The notes beneath the pieces were generated by a model. The model was not told where the DNA came from and ran no database searches. It worked only from the letters and a program-made list of their open reading frames with translations. DNA of 64,000 nt from Marinospirillum celere (GTDB taxonomy: Bacteria; Pseudomonadota; Gammaproteobacteria; Pseudomonadales; Halomonadaceae), in NCBI RefSeq assembly GCF_900112235.1, contig NZ_FOLH01000003.1, positions 1-64,000 on the forward strand, given 5' to 3'. Made by a program: the position numbers and the translations under genes. Positions 19,683 to 29,463 of the stretch are shown in pieces. Positions within the stretch are counted from its first letter, which is position 1. Every line of letters starts with the position of its first letter.

Positions 19683-19796
19683 TAGAGCCTACCCTCTTGA
19701 TTTGAAATCAACTTGTCTGCATCAACTTTGGCACGGCCTCGCAGGTGCAGCAAGTAAAAAGAAATAAAAAAATATGCCCGATTTTGCTTTCAAGGC

Positions 19797-19824
19797 TTGC
19801 TAAATGCCTGAACTTGCTTATAAT
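19797..19824 (+). promoter_or_regulatory. tRNA-Met promoter
   Basis: -35 TTGCTA (19797-19802), 16-bp spacer, perfect -10 TATAAT (19819-19824), GC-rich discriminator GCGCACCCG. This fits a strong, growth-rate-controlled stable-RNA promoter 11 nt ahead of the tRNA. Confidence 0.8.
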
Positions 19825-19835
19825 GCGCACCCGTT

Positions 19836-19912
19836 GGCTATGTAGCTCAGCTGGTTAGAGCACATCACTCATAATGATGGGGTCCCCTGTTCGAATCAGG
19901 GCATAGCCACCA
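19836..19912 (+). tRNA. tRNA-Met (anticodon CAT), elongator
   Basis: A 77-nt cloverleaf: acceptor GGCTATG/CATAGCC, D arm with GCTCAG...GAGC, anticodon stem CATCA/TGATG around the loop CTCATAA, T arm with GTTCGAATC, and encoded CCA. The paired first acceptor base and the stem sequence match the elongator (metT-type), not the initiator tRNA. Confidence 0.96.
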
Positions 19913-19947
19913 ACTTTTGCATCAGGCAGTTATTAAAGCTCAAGGGG

Positions 19948-19975
19948 TTGACCTGAAAGCTTTTTTACCTAGAAT
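19948..19975 (+). promoter_or_regulatory. tRNA-Asn promoter
   Basis: -35 TTGACC (19948-19953), 16-bp spacer, -10 TAGAAT (19970-19975), located 28 nt before the first tRNA-Asn. This suggests the Asn pair has its own promoter in addition to read-through from tRNA-Met. Confidence 0.7.
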
Positions 19976-20003
19976 GTAGGCCTCTGCAAAGTAAGTCCAA
20001 GAT

Positions 20004-20079
20004 TCCCGGATAGCTCAGTCGGTAGAGCAGTTGACTGTTAATCAATTGGTCGCAGGTTCGAGTCCTGCTCCGGGAGCCA
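20004..20079 (+). tRNA. tRNA-Asn (anticodon GTT), copy 1
   Basis: A 76-nt cloverleaf with acceptor TCCCGGA/TCCGGGA, D arm GCTCAGTCGGTAGAGC, anticodon loop CTGTTAA (GTT), T arm GGTTCGAGTC and encoded CCA. Confidence 0.96.
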
Positions 20080-20116
20080 AAGCTTACTCAGATCCAAGTG
20101 CAAAAGTATCTAATGT

Positions 20117-20192
20117 TCCCGGATAGCTCAGTCGGTAGAGCAGTTGACTGTTAATCAATTGGTCGCAGGTTCGAGTCCTGCTCCGGGAGCCA
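20117..20192 (+). tRNA. tRNA-Asn (anticodon GTT), copy 2
   Basis: Identical over all 76 nt to copy 1 and separated from it by 37 nt of unrelated sequence, so it is a recent or homogenised tandem duplicate. No clear terminator follows before the next gene at 20282. Confidence 0.96.
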
Positions 20193-20281
20193 TTTAGACT
20201 TCCCCCAGCCTCACCTTGAAAGTTTGCAAATCCTAACCAGCTGATTAAGATAACAAGTCTTCACTCAATAAAGGTTAGTGA

Positions 20282-20689
20282 ATGCCTTCATCTTCGTCAC
20301 TGCGCCCTCCTTGCCCACCCGGTGTTTGCGATTGTCAGCGCGAACAACTTCTGGCCGACCCTGCAAGTGACCTGAGCATTCTGCGTTTGACCCGTAAAGA
20401 GGAAAAACGCCTTCTGGAACGTCTGGAAGAATTAACGTCTCTAGAAGACCTCAACCACCTGCAAAAGCGTATGCAAGAGCAGTTGGGCATAGAATTAAAG
20501 ATTTACCCGGGTCCCAATGAAGTGCGCAGCCCCAGAGGGCTGGTATTCGAATTTTCAGAGCAGCCCGGACTCTGCCGCAAAATTCGCCAATCCTTACCCA
20601 CAGCCATCAGACGCAGCATGAACCAAAAACCGGAAATTCTTTACCAACTCCTTGATAGCTACGACCTCTTCGGCAACCACCATGCTTGA
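20282..20689 (+). CDS. Conserved-looking protein with CPPGVCDC motif, function unknown
   Basis: A 135-aa protein without membrane segments. Near the N terminus three cysteines form C-x4-C-x-C (CPPGVCDC, residues 11-18), a possible metal site; a fourth Cys lies in the GLCRK segment. The middle (LRLTRKEEKRLLERLEEL) is a charged helix, and the C-terminal half is compact and rich in conserved-looking positions. SD AAGGT precedes the ATG. The 3' end overlaps yqaA by 8 nt, suggesting coupled translation. I recognise no named family. Confidence 0.75.
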   Translation: MPSSSSLRPPCPPGVCDCQREQLLADPASDLSILRLTRKEEKRLLERLEELTSLEDLNHLQKRMQEQLGIELKIYPGPNEVRSPRGLVFEFSEQPGLCRKIRQSLPTAIRRSMNQKPEILYQLLDSYDLFGNHHA

Positions 20690-21131
20690 AGGTTTTTTCT
20701 TTACCTATCCACTGGTCTGGGTTTTTGTGATCAGCTTTCTATCGGCAACGCTCTTGCCCGGTGGATCCGAAGCCTTAGTCATTGCACAAAGCTGCTTGGG
20801 GTTGGCGCTGTTTCCTTTGTGGGCTGTAGCCACAGTCAGCAACACCCTGGGCTCCTGGGTGAACTGGATCCTGGGGCGCTACCTGTTGCGCTTTGAACAC
20901 CGGCGCTGGTTCCCGGTTAAACCAGAGCAGCGAATGAAAGCCGAACGCTGGTTTGCCCGCTGGGGCGTCTGGTCACTTGTTTTTGCCTGGCTTCCTGTTG
21001 TCGGCGATCCCCTCACCCTGGTTGCCGGTGTACTCAGGGTTCACTGGCTTCCTTTCTTGCTTTTAGTGGGTCTGGGCAAGGCTCTGCGCTATGCCGTCAT
21101 TTTGGGTGTCGCCGCACTGGCCGGTTGCTAA
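20682..21131 (+). CDS. yqaA: YqaA-family inner-membrane protein
   Basis: A 149-aa protein with about four membrane segments (WVFVISFLSATLLPGGSEALV, FPLWAVATVSNTLGSWVNW, the WSLVFAWLPVVGDPLTLVAG segment and a C-terminal helix). The FLSATLLPGGSEA and P-VVGDPLT motifs are those of the small YqaA/DedA-related family, of unknown function. The ATG at 20682 inside the previous gene is chosen because it begins right before the first membrane helix; no good Shine-Dalgarno is seen, fitting translational coupling. Confidence 0.82.
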   Translation: MLEGFFFTYPLVWVFVISFLSATLLPGGSEALVIAQSCLGLALFPLWAVATVSNTLGSWVNWILGRYLLRFEHRRWFPVKPEQRMKAERWFARWGVWSLVFAWLPVVGDPLTLVAGVLRVHWLPFLLLVGLGKALRYAVILGVAALAGC

Positions 21132-21137
21132 GCAGTC

Positions 21138-22445
21138 CTAAACTCTAGCCGCCTGAATAAAAGCCACCAGGGCCCTGGCCAGATACCAGGGGTCCTGACT
21201 CCCCACGGTTTCACGGATCGAATGCATTGCCCATTGAGGCACACCCACATCCACCACACGAACTCCCAGGCGGGTTGAGGTCAAAGGGCCTATAGTACTC
21301 CCGCAGCCCATATCAGTCCGCACCACAAAACGCTGGCAAGGAACCTGCGCCTGACGACACCAGGCATCAAATAGAGCACTAGTTTCACTGGAAGTGGCAT
21401 AACGCTGATTGGCATTAATTTTAATGACCGGGCCAGCATTTATTTTCGGGCCATGGTTTTCGTCATGCCGGTCTGCAAAATTGGGATGCAGGGCATGGGC
21501 ATTATCACAGGAAATCATCAGTGAACGACTAATCAGCTTTTGATAAGAAGCTTCATTGCCTGATGTCAGGCGTCTTAGCACGCTTTCCAGAAAGGGACCT
21601 TCGGCACCCAAAGCAGAAGCACTACCCACCTCTTCATGATCATTACAAATCAAAAGGCTGGTGGCATCCTGGGTTTGATCACAAGCAATCAAGGCTTCCA
21701 TACCAACATAACAGGACAGGAGATTATCCAGCCGGGCTGAAGCAAGGTACTCCTTATTCAAGCCCACATAAGCTGGTGGCTGAACGTCATAAAAACTGAG
21801 GTCATAATCCACTACTTCAGTCACCTGTCGACCTTCTGCTTCCAAGCAGGAAGCCAGCCACTGACGAAAAGCAAAAAGCGGGTTTTGGCTGACATTCAAC
21901 TGCCCCAAAATGACGGGCAGATGTTTCTGAGGGTTGGCCTCAACACCCTTATTAGCTTCCCGATTAAGGTGAATGGCCAGCGAAGGAATAATAGCCAGCG
22001 GCTCCCTGGCATCAAAGAGGGCTTCCTGGATTTGCCCCTGAGCATCCAGGTAGTGAACCTGGCCCGCCAAGGATAGGTCACGATCAAACCAGGGATGCAA
22101 CAAAGCGCCGCCATAAACCTCCACGCCCAACTGCAGACAGCCATTACGAAAAATTTCTGCTTTGGGCTTTACCTTCAAACAAGGGCTGTCGGTATGTGCA
22201 CCCAGCATGCGAACGCCAGTCTCTTGCGGCTCTTGCAAGCCCTGGCGCCAAGCGACTATAGATTTACCACCCCGAATAACCAGATAACCCTGACCCGGCT
22301 CTAACGACCAGTCTTGATCTTCCTGTAACTCCTGAAAACCAGCTTCTTGCAACTGGCGGCGCATCACTTCAACCGCATGAGCCGGGGTCGGGGAGGCCTG
22401 TAAAAAATGGATCAAACCTTGATTAAAAACGTCCAGTTGCTGCAT
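21138..22445 (-). CDS. apeB: M18-family aminopeptidase (ApeB/aspartyl aminopeptidase)
   Basis: Zinc metallo-aminopeptidase of the tetrahedral M18 family. The 435-aa protein has the metal and catalytic motifs LGAHTDSPCLKVKP, the ICNDHEEVGSASA pair of Glu, TDMGCGSTIGP and a C-terminal His in QWAMHSIRETVG. It acts in the cytoplasm on peptides with N-terminal acidic residues in characterised relatives. It is convergent with yqaA, with 6 nt between the stops. Confidence 0.95.
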   Translation of the reverse strand: MQQLDVFNQGLIHFLQASPTPAHAVEVMRRQLQEAGFQELQEDQDWSLEPGQGYLVIRGGKSIVAWRQGLQEPQETGVRMLGAHTDSPCLKVKPKAEIFRNGCLQLGVEVYGGALLHPWFDRDLSLAGQVHYLDAQGQIQEALFDAREPLAIIPSLAIHLNREANKGVEANPQKHLPVILGQLNVSQNPLFAFRQWLASCLEAEGRQVTEVVDYDLSFYDVQPPAYVGLNKEYLASARLDNLLSCYVGMEALIACDQTQDATSLLICNDHEEVGSASALGAEGPFLESVLRRLTSGNEASYQKLISRSLMISCDNAHALHPNFADRHDENHGPKINAGPVIKINANQRYATSSETSALFDAWCRQAQVPCQRFVVRTDMGCGSTIGPLTSTRLGVRVVDVGVPQWAMHSIRETVGSQDPWYLARALVAFIQAARV

Positions 22446-22607
22446 TTCTCTACCTTTTTACTCAGTGAACACTTGTTGTAACTTGGTAACCTCGGGGCTG
22501 TCATCAACCGCTGCATGGGTTATGCTTGAGGCTATTGATAAAACTTATTCTATTTTTAAGACTCTACAGCTAGTAGTTTCCAACCTGTGCACAGGAGTAC
22601 TAACCGA

Positions 22608-24680
22608 ATGCAAACCGTTCTATTGCGATGGGTTTTCATTAGCCTGCTGACGCTGACTCTAGGTCTGGGTCTGAGCTTGCAGGCTAAGGCTGAAAACTCA
22701 TCGCGTGAGTATACACCGCTGACCGAGCTGGAACCCAGTAGCTCACAGCGTCAGGTTGCCAAAGAAATCACACGCTTGCTGACCTACCAGCATTTTGCCG
22801 ATATCACCCTGGGTAGTGAACTTGAAAAACAAACGCTTGAAAACTATCTCAAACAACTAGACCCCAGCAAAGCCCTTTTGGTTCGCAGTGAAGCTGAAGC
22901 CCTGCTCAAGCGCACTGATGAACTTGAAGCAGCTCTACTGGAAGGCAAGCTGGAATTTGCCTATGAGATCTATGTTGAAATCACTGGCCGCCACCAAGAG
23001 CGTTTGGAACAAAATCTCATGCTGCTTAGAGAGCAGCTGGATCAATTTGATTTTGAAAGCGACCAGCGTTTCCAGGCCGACCGACGTGAACTGGAATGGC
23101 CCGAAACCCAGGAAGAAATAGATACTTACTGGCAGCAGCGCTTAACCCATGAGCTCTTGAGCCTGATGGATGCTGAGCAATCCATTGAAGAAGCCCGCGA
23201 CCTCTTGGTTCGTCGCTACGAAAACCGCCTCAATCGTTTGCGTCAAACCAACAGCAATGATGTCTTCCAAAGCTTCATGAATGCTTTCACCACCACTATT
23301 GATCCCCATACCGGCTATATGACGCCAAGAAGCAGCGACAGCTTTAATATCCAGATGAAACTGTCACTGGAAGGCATAGGCGCCATGTTGCAAACGGACA
23401 ATGAATACACCAAGGTTGTCAGCCTGGTGCCTGGTGGTCCCGCAGATCGCCAGGGTGAACTTGCGCCCACAGACCGGATCATCGGTGTTGGTCAGGATGA
23501 AGATGGTGAAATTGAAAATGTCATAGGTTTGCGCCTGGATGAAGTCGTCGACAAAATTCGTGGCCCCAAAGGCAGTATTGTTCGCCTTGAGGTACTGGCT
23601 GCCGACAATACCGATAGGCGTATTATTGAAATCGAGCGCAATGCAGTTCAACTTGAAGACCAGGCTGCCAGTAAACGCATTCTGGAAACCCAGGTTGATG
23701 GCGAAACCAAACGCATCGGCGTGATTGAAATTCCTACCTTTTACTTGGATTTTGAAGGCCAGCGCACCAGTCGCAGCGATTACCGCAGCACCACCCGCGA
23801 TGTCAGACGCCTGATTGATGAACTCAAAGAAGAAGGCATAGATGGCCTGGTCATTGATTTACGCAACAATGGCGGTGGCGCCCTTCAGGAAGCTAACAGT
23901 CTGGTTGGCTTATTTATTCCCCGCGGCCCGGTCGTCCAGGTCAAGGATGCTGATGGCAATGTGCAAATTCTGGGCGATAACGATGGCCGAGTGCATTATG
24001 ACGGCCCCTTGAGTGTGGTTATCAACCGCCTGTCTGCTTCAGCGTCTGAAATTTTTGCCGGTGCCATCCAGGATTACGGGCGGGGCGTGGTTGTCGGCCA
24101 GCAGTCTTTTGGCAAGGGAACCGTGCAAACCATTCTTGATTTAAGTGAAGGTCAGCTGAAAATTACCCGCGCCAAGTTCTACCGCATTTCTGGTGGCAGC
24201 ACTCAACACAAGGGAGTGATTCCTGACATCAGCTTCCCGCCCTTATTTGACCCTGAGCGCATAGGGGAAAGTGCTTCAGAAAATGCCCTACCCTGGGATC
24301 AAGTCAGCCCGGTTATTCCTCCACGCGAGTCACCCATTAAGGCACGCCTGGATGACCTCAAGGCCCTGCATCAAATCCGTATTCAGGAAGATCCCAACTT
24401 CCAGTTCCTGATTGCCCAGTCTGAGTGGATGCAACGCCATAATGGTAGCCCCAGCATCAGCTTGAACCGTGAGCAACGCCACCTGGAAAAAGAAAAGGAA
24501 GAGGCAGAGCAGTTAGCTATGGAAAACCGTCGCCGGGAAGGCTTGGGTCTGGAACAGCTCAGCAGCTTAAAAGATGAAGAGCCTGAAAACCCCCATGATC
24601 GTGAGCCTACGCCTATTGATCAGGCCATGCTCGAAGAAGCAGGGCGTATCCTGATGGACTTTGCCCGACTTAACCACTAA
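22608..24680 (+). CDS. prc: Tail-specific periplasmic protease Prc
   Basis: C-terminal processing serine protease that degrades tail-tagged and some envelope proteins. The protein (690 aa) has a signal peptide (cleavage after about residue 26, LQAKA), an N-terminal helical domain, a PDZ domain around 240-320 (SLEGIGAMLQ...), and the protease domain with the catalytic Ser in SASASEIFAGAI and Lys in SFGKGTVQT. The start at 22608 has AGGAG 10 nt upstream; a GTG at 22587 is in frame but lacks a site. Confidence 0.96.
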   Translation: MQTVLLRWVFISLLTLTLGLGLSLQAKAENSSREYTPLTELEPSSSQRQVAKEITRLLTYQHFADITLGSELEKQTLENYLKQLDPSKALLVRSEAEALLKRTDELEAALLEGKLEFAYEIYVEITGRHQERLEQNLMLLREQLDQFDFESDQRFQADRRELEWPETQEEIDTYWQQRLTHELLSLMDAEQSIEEARDLLVRRYENRLNRLRQTNSNDVFQSFMNAFTTTIDPHTGYMTPRSSDSFNIQMKLSLEGIGAMLQTDNEYTKVVSLVPGGPADRQGELAPTDRIIGVGQDEDGEIENVIGLRLDEVVDKIRGPKGSIVRLEVLAADNTDRRIIEIERNAVQLEDQAASKRILETQVDGETKRIGVIEIPTFYLDFEGQRTSRSDYRSTTRDVRRLIDELKEEGIDGLVIDLRNNGGGALQEANSLVGLFIPRGPVVQVKDADGNVQILGDNDGRVHYDGPLSVVINRLSASASEIFAGAIQDYGRGVVVGQQSFGKGTVQTILDLSEGQLKITRAKFYRISGGSTQHKGVIPDISFPPLFDPERIGESASENALPWDQVSPVIPPRESPIKARLDDLKALHQIRIQEDPNFQFLIAQSEWMQRHNGSPSISLNREQRHLEKEKEEAEQLAMENRRREGLGLEQLSSLKDEEPENPHDREPTPIDQAMLEEAGRILMDFARLNH

Positions 24681-24716
24681 TCAATCGTTGTTTGGGGGCA
24701 AGGAAGCCCGCAAATT

Positions 24717-25415
24717 TCAACTGCTTGCCTGCCTGGCCTCACAGGCATCACCCGGCAAACGACCAAAGGCTTTAGGGGTTTTACGCTTCATCAAATAGAC
24801 TTCCTCAATTACGCCGTCACCCCGCTCCTCTCTCTGCAACCGTTCTATCCTAAAATTCGTTCCATAAAGCCGATCCACTTCTTCGGCACTGATATTAAAC
24901 GGCGGGCTCAGCCGCTCTTCAGGTGCCTGGCGGGTTACCAGCAGGATTTGTGCACCTGGTCTTAGGCATTGGGCAAGAAAAAAGGCATAGTTCTGGCGGG
25001 TTGCAGGGGGTAAAGCAACCAGGGCAGCCCGATCATAAACCGCATCCACCGAGCGCAGCATTTCCTGACGCAAATGAAAGACATCACCTGCCACAAACAA
25101 CAAAGCCCCTTGATAAGCAAGATACAAGTCTTTTTGCTGTGAATAACGCACCGCTTCCTGGCGAGTTGCCAGGAAGTCTTCTTGCGCTTTGCGGGAAAAA
25201 TCCACCCCGATCACATCATGCCCTTCCGATAAAAGCCAACTCATATCCAGGCTTTTACCGCACAGAGGAACCAGGACTCTGGCTTCAGGCGCGAGCTTTA
25301 AACGCGACCAGAAACGCTGCAAATGCCGGTTAACCTGAGACTGATGGAAACCCAAATCTTCTTCGCGCCAAACTTCTTCCCAGTAGGCTCTATCCACACC
25401 ACCTCTCCTGTTCAT
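24717..25415 (-). CDS. tpm: Thiopurine S-methyltransferase family protein
   Basis: SAM-dependent methyltransferase. The N terminus YWEEVWREEDLGFHQSQVN is the TPMT signature, ARVLVPLCGKSLDMSWL is the SAM-binding motif I, and DAVYDRAALVALPP matches the family's later motif. In other bacteria Tpm methylates selenium and tellurium compounds and thiopurines. The ATG at 25415 (GGTGGA upstream) gives 232 aa, near the usual 218; the frame extends to an ATG at 25454. It is convergent with prc. Confidence 0.9.
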   Translation of the reverse strand: MNRRGGVDRAYWEEVWREEDLGFHQSQVNRHLQRFWSRLKLAPEARVLVPLCGKSLDMSWLLSEGHDVIGVDFSRKAQEDFLATRQEAVRYSQQKDLYLAYQGALLFVAGDVFHLRQEMLRSVDAVYDRAALVALPPATRQNYAFFLAQCLRPGAQILLVTRQAPEERLSPPFNISAEEVDRLYGTNFRIERLQREERGDGVIEEVYLMKRKTPKAFGRLPGDACEARQASS

Positions 25416-25594
25416 CAAACTATCCACCAAATCTGTGGATAAACTTGTCAGCATCTCTAGAATAACCAGCCCGGACCCAGTAGACCAGCCTGGATCTGTA
25501 ACTGATGAAATTTTGTTCGCTGGCCCTGATCAGCCATCCACCTGTATAATCGCTGCTCTTTAATGCATTCAAAGCAAAGGTTGGTTATTCACTC

Positions 25595-26947
25595 ATGACT
25601 CAGGTCAGCACTCAAGCCCCCAGTAAGAAGCTCTTCATCAAAACCCATGGTTGCCAGATGAATGAATATGATTCTGCGCGCATGGCTGATTTGTTGGGTG
25701 TTTCCCACCAGTTAGAGTTAACCGATAACGAAAATGAAGCCGACGTTATCCTTCTCAATACCTGCTCCATTCGTGAAAAAGCCCAGGAAAAAGTCTTTCA
25801 CCAACTGGGGCGCTGGAAGCAACTCAAGGAAAAGAACCCTGAACTCTTGATCGGTGTTGGCGGCTGTGTGGCCAGCCAGGAAGGTGACAAGCTACGCCAG
25901 CGCGCGCCTTTTGTGGATATGGTTTTCGGTCCCCAAACCCTGCATAGGGTTCCAGAGATGATCGATGCCACCCGCTCCCAGAAGATTCCTATGGTCGACG
26001 TTACTTTTCCAGAAATTGAAAAGTTCGATAATCTACCTGCGCAACAAGTGGAAGGGGTCACTGCCTTTGTCTCTATCATGGAAGGCTGCTCCAAATACTG
26101 TACCTTCTGTGTTGTACCCTACACTCGTGGCGAAGAAGTATCCCGGCCCTTTGAAGCTGTCATGAAGGAAATTCAACACCTTGCCGATGAGGGTGTCCGT
26201 GAAGTCAATCTGCTTGGTCAGAATGTCAACGCCTACCAGGGCAGCAATGTATCCGGGGAACTCATTGACCTGGCCGAACTGATCAGTTGTATTGCCGCTG
26301 TTGATGGCATTGATAGAATCCGCTTTACCACCTCTCACCCGGTGGAGTTTTCCGATAGTCTGATCCAGGCCTACAAAGACATCCCTGAGTTGGTTAGCCA
26401 CCTGCACCTACCTGTACAGTCAGGCTCGGATCGCATTCTGGCCGCCATGAAGCGGGGCCACAACCGGGATGAGTACATCAACAAGATGGAACGCATCAGG
26501 GCCAACCGCCCCGACATCAGCTTTTCATCTGACTTTATTGTCGGCTTTCCCGGCGAGACAGAAGAAGACTTCCAGCAAACCCTGGATTTAATTCGTCGCA
26601 TTGGTTTCGACCTCTCCTTCTCTTTTGTATACAGTGCACGCCCTGGTACTCCTGCGGCTGAGCTGCCTGACAACACCCCTGAGCAGGTCAAAAAAGAACG
26701 CCTCTACCAATTGCAGGCACTGATCAACGAGCAGACCCAACAGATTGCCCGACGCATGGTCGGCACCCGCCAACGTATTTTGGTAACCGGCTTGGCACCC
26801 AAGGACCCCGGACAGTTTTCAGGCCGTACGGAAAACAACCGCGTGGTCAATGTCTCTTCCGACCAACCAACCGATTATATTGGTGAATTTGTTGATGTCA
26901 TCATTGAAGAGGCCTACTCTAATTCATTAAGGGGACGTCTTGCCTAA
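25595..26947 (+). CDS. miaB: tRNA-2-methylthio-N6-isopentenyladenosine37 synthase MiaB
   Basis: Radical-SAM methylthiotransferase acting on i6A37 of tRNAs. The 450-aa protein has the N-terminal cluster cysteines ([30 protein letters not shown]), the radical SAM motif [15 protein letters not shown] and a C-terminal TRAM domain ([17 protein letters not shown]). It is the first gene of a five-gene overlapping unit with ybeZ, ybeY, ybeX and lnt, an order common in gammaproteobacteria. Confidence 0.98.
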   Translation: MTQVSTQAPSKKLFIKTHGCQMNEYDSARMADLLGVSHQLELTDNENEADVILLNTCSIREKAQEKVFHQLGRWKQLKEKNPELLIGVGGCVASQEGDKLRQRAPFVDMVFGPQTLHRVPEMIDATRSQKIPMVDVTFPEIEKFDNLPAQQVEGVTAFVSIMEGCSKYCTFCVVPYTRGEEVSRPFEAVMKEIQHLADEGVREVNLLGQNVNAYQGSNVSGELIDLAELISCIAAVDGIDRIRFTTSHPVEFSDSLIQAYKDIPELVSHLHLPVQSGSDRILAAMKRGHNRDEYINKMERIRANRPDISFSSDFIVGFPGETEEDFQQTLDLIRRIGFDLSFSFVYSARPGTPAAELPDNTPEQVKKERLYQLQALINEQTQQIARRMVGTRQRILVTGLAPKDPGQFSGRTENNRVVNVSSDQPTDYIGEFVDVIIEEAYSNSLRGRLA

Positions 26948-28082
26948 TTTCATCCATCAACCAGAGGACAGCAACCGCTTGAACCGACCACAACAAGAGT
27001 CTGAAACTGCAAAAACCAGCAACCAAAGAATTGTCCAGCTCGCACTTCAGCCAGCAGATAATCAACGTCTGGCTAATCTCTGCGGCCTCCAGAATGATCA
27101 TCTGAAATTGATTGAACAACGCCTGGGAGTCAACCTTCGTAACCGAGGACATGAGTTTCAGATCACTGGTGAAGCACGCCGAGCCAATATCGCAGCCAGC
27201 CTTCTGGAACAGCTCTACAAGGATACGGCCAACGAAGACCTCAATCCGGAAAGCATTCACCTGCACCTGCAAGAAGCTGGATTGGAAGCCCTGGAAGAAG
27301 AAGGGGTAGCTGATAACGCCACCCAGCAGATCAGCCTGCGTACGCCAAGAATTACCATCAAGCCACGTGGCAGCAATCAACAGGCTTACGTTAATACCAT
27401 ACGTCAGCAGGATATTAACTTTGGCATAGGCCCTGCTGGCACAGGCAAAACCTACCTGGCCGTGGCCTGTGCGGTTGAAGCCCTGATGAAGGATGAAATT
27501 CGCCGTATTCTGCTGGTCAGGCCTGCGGTTGAAGCCGGTGAAAAGCTGGGCTTTCTGCCCGGCGACCTGGCCCAGAAAATCGACCCCTATCTGCGTCCAC
27601 TCTATGATGCGCTCTATGAAATGCTTGGCTTTGAGCAAGTCGGAAAAATGATTGAAAAAAACGTCATTGAAGTGGCTCCCTTGGCGTTTATGCGGGGTCG
27701 CACTCTTAACAATGCCTTCGTTATTCTTGATGAAAGCCAGAACACCACCCGCGAACAAATGAAAATGTTCCTGACCCGTATCGGCTTTGGAACCACGGCT
27801 GTCATCACTGGTGATATTACCCAGGTTGACCTGCCCAAGGGCACCCATTCAGGGCTTATTCATGTTCTGAAAGTATTGGATGAAGTTCAGGGTATCGGCA
27901 TCACCCGCTTTGAAAACCGGGATGTTGTTCGCCACCCCCTGGTACAGCGTATTGTTGAAGCCTATGACAACAGTGAAGAAGCTGAAGAAATAGAACGCCA
28001 GGCCCGGGAAGCGCAACGGCAGGAAGAAAGGGCCCAGCGGCAGGAAGCCTTTATCAATCAGGCCGCAGGTAAAAACTCATGA
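26940..28082 (+). CDS. ybeZ: PhoH-like ATPase YbeZ
   Basis: ATPase associated with YbeY in ribosome quality control and rRNA processing. The protein is 380 aa, with Walker A in [13 protein letters not shown] (about residue 162) and Walker B in [11 protein letters not shown]. The N-terminal part (about 40-120) fits the KH-like/PhoH leader and the C terminus is a charged helix rich in Glu, Arg and Gln. The start is a TTG with AAGGGG upstream, overlapping the miaB stop by 8 nt. The stop overlaps ybeY by 4 nt. Confidence 0.95.
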   Translation: MPNFIHQPEDSNRLNRPQQESETAKTSNQRIVQLALQPADNQRLANLCGLQNDHLKLIEQRLGVNLRNRGHEFQITGEARRANIAASLLEQLYKDTANEDLNPESIHLHLQEAGLEALEEEGVADNATQQISLRTPRITIKPRGSNQQAYVNTIRQQDINFGIGPAGTGKTYLAVACAVEALMKDEIRRILLVRPAVEAGEKLGFLPGDLAQKIDPYLRPLYDALYEMLGFEQVGKMIEKNVIEVAPLAFMRGRTLNNAFVILDESQNTTREQMKMFLTRIGFGTTAVITGDITQVDLPKGTHSGLIHVLKVLDEVQGIGITRFENRDVVRHPLVQRIVEAYDNSEEAEEIERQAREAQRQEERAQRQEAFINQAAGKNS

Positions 28083-28588
28083 CCCCCTGGGTTGATATCC
28101 AACTGGCAACCAGCCAGCCTGAGGTCTGCCCAGATCTCAATCAATTAACAACCTGGGTGCGGCTGGCTCTGTTGCCATCCACACCTGAAGCCTGCGAATT
28201 AACCCTGCGCTTTGTTGATGATGAAGAAAGCCAACAGCTTAATGCAAGCTACCGGGGCAAGAACCAGCCAACCAATGTGCTTTCTTTTCCTTTTGATGCA
28301 GACATTGATTTGGCCGCTGAAGGTGAGTTAACTTTACTGGGTGACCTAGTCATCTGTGTTCCCCAGGTGCTGCGTGAAGCCGAAGCACAGCAGAAGCAGC
28401 CTCTGGATCATTGGGCGCACCTAGTCATTCATGGTACTTTGCATTTGCAAGGCCTGGATCATCAGGAAACTCTTGAAGCAGAGGCGATGGAAACCTTGGA
28501 AACACAACTTCTGGCAGAATTAGGAATTGCTGATCCCTATGCCAGCCCTGAAAGCAACAAGCAGCAGGTTGACTCACTAGAGCCATGA
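28079..28588 (+). CDS. ybeY: Endoribonuclease YbeY
   Basis: Metal-dependent single-strand RNase for 16S rRNA 3' maturation and 70S quality control. The 169-aa protein has the zinc motif [11 protein letters not shown] (H-x3-H-x5-H) near residue 120 and the [16 protein letters not shown] family segment. It overlaps both neighbours by 4 nt (ATGA), as expected for tight coupling with ybeZ and ybeX. Confidence 0.97.
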   Translation: MTPWVDIQLATSQPEVCPDLNQLTTWVRLALLPSTPEACELTLRFVDDEESQQLNASYRGKNQPTNVLSFPFDADIDLAAEGELTLLGDLVICVPQVLREAEAQQKQPLDHWAHLVIHGTLHLQGLDHQETLEAEAMETLETQLLAELGIADPYASPESNKQQVDSLEP

Positions 28589-29463
28589 ACGAAGACCGAT
28601 CGAGCCGGGGGCAACCCCCGAAAAACTGGTTTGACAAACTCCTTGCAGCCTTTACTGCAGAACCCAAAAATCGCCAGGAACTGGTTGATTTTCTCAAGGA
28701 CGCTTCTGAACGTCAGCTCATAGATTATGAAGCCCTGACCGTCATTGAAGGGGCCCTACAATTAACCGACATGCAAGTGGGCGATGTTATGATTCCCCGC
28801 TCCCATATGGTTGTCGTGGGCATTAACCAGCACCCCCGTGATTTTCTGCCTACCCTGATTGAATCAGCTCACTCACGGTTTCCGGTAATTGGTGAAACAG
28901 CGGATGAAGTCCTGGGTATTTTGTTAGCCAAGGACCTGCTGCCATTAATTATTGATCATCAGGCTATGGAGAACTTTGATATTCGCCAAGTGATTCGTCA
29001 GGCCACTTTTGTTCCCGAATACAAACGCCTCTACTCCATGCTGCGAGAATTCCGTGAAACCCATAATCATATGGCAATAGTGGTTGATGAATATGGTGGA
29101 ACTGCAGGCTTGGTTACCATTGAAGATGTTCTCGAACAAATTGTTGGGGATATTGAAGATGAACATGATGTCGAAGAAGAAGCCGATATTCGTGCTGCTG
29201 ACCAAGGCACTTACTTGGTTAAAGCCTTAACCCCCATCGATGATTTTAATGAGTTCTTCAAAATGAATTTTAGTGATGAAGAATTCGATACACTGGGCGG
29301 CATCGTTATGCAAAAGTTTGGCCATCTGCCACGCCGAGGCGAAACTGTTGTGCTGGACGGCCTGGAGTTCGCGGTAATCAATGCTGACAACCGGCGAATT
29401 CGACTATTACAGGTGCGCCAACTCAGCCAGGATGAAATAGCTGCCCTACCCGATGAAGACTAA
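28585..29463 (+). CDS. ybeX: CBS/CorC_HlyC-domain protein YbeX (CorC)
   Basis: A 292-aa cytoplasmic protein with a CBS pair (about residues 65-185; [48 protein letters not shown]) and a C-terminal transporter-associated CorC_HlyC domain (200-285; [20 protein letters not shown]). Linked to Mg/Co efflux and, in E. coli, to ribosome maturation. It overlaps ybeY by 4 nt and lnt by 11 nt. Confidence 0.95.
   Translation: MNEDRSSRGQPPKNWFDKLLAAFTAEPKNRQELVDFLKDASERQLIDYEALTVIEGALQLTDMQVGDVMIPRSHMVVVGINQHPRDFLPTLIESAHSRFPVIGETADEVLGILLAKDLLPLIIDHQAMENFDIRQVIRQATFVPEYKRLYSMLREFRETHNHMAIVVDEYGGTAGLVTIEDVLEQIVGDIEDEHDVEEEADIRAADQGTYLVKALTPIDDFNEFFKMNFSDEEFDTLGGIVMQKFGHLPRRGETVVLDGLEFAVINADNRRIRLLQVRQLSQDEIAALPDED

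Noticed and set aside
19718-19732. Sigma54-like TGGCACG...GC box ahead of the tRNA cluster
   Set aside because: GG and GC have the right spacing but the TTGC part is poor, and the tRNAs have excellent sigma70 promoters closer by.
26919-27848. Long open frame (309 codons) antisense to ybeZ
   Set aside because: It lies wholly opposite the PhoH-like gene, which has clear Walker motifs, and its product shows no recognisable domain.
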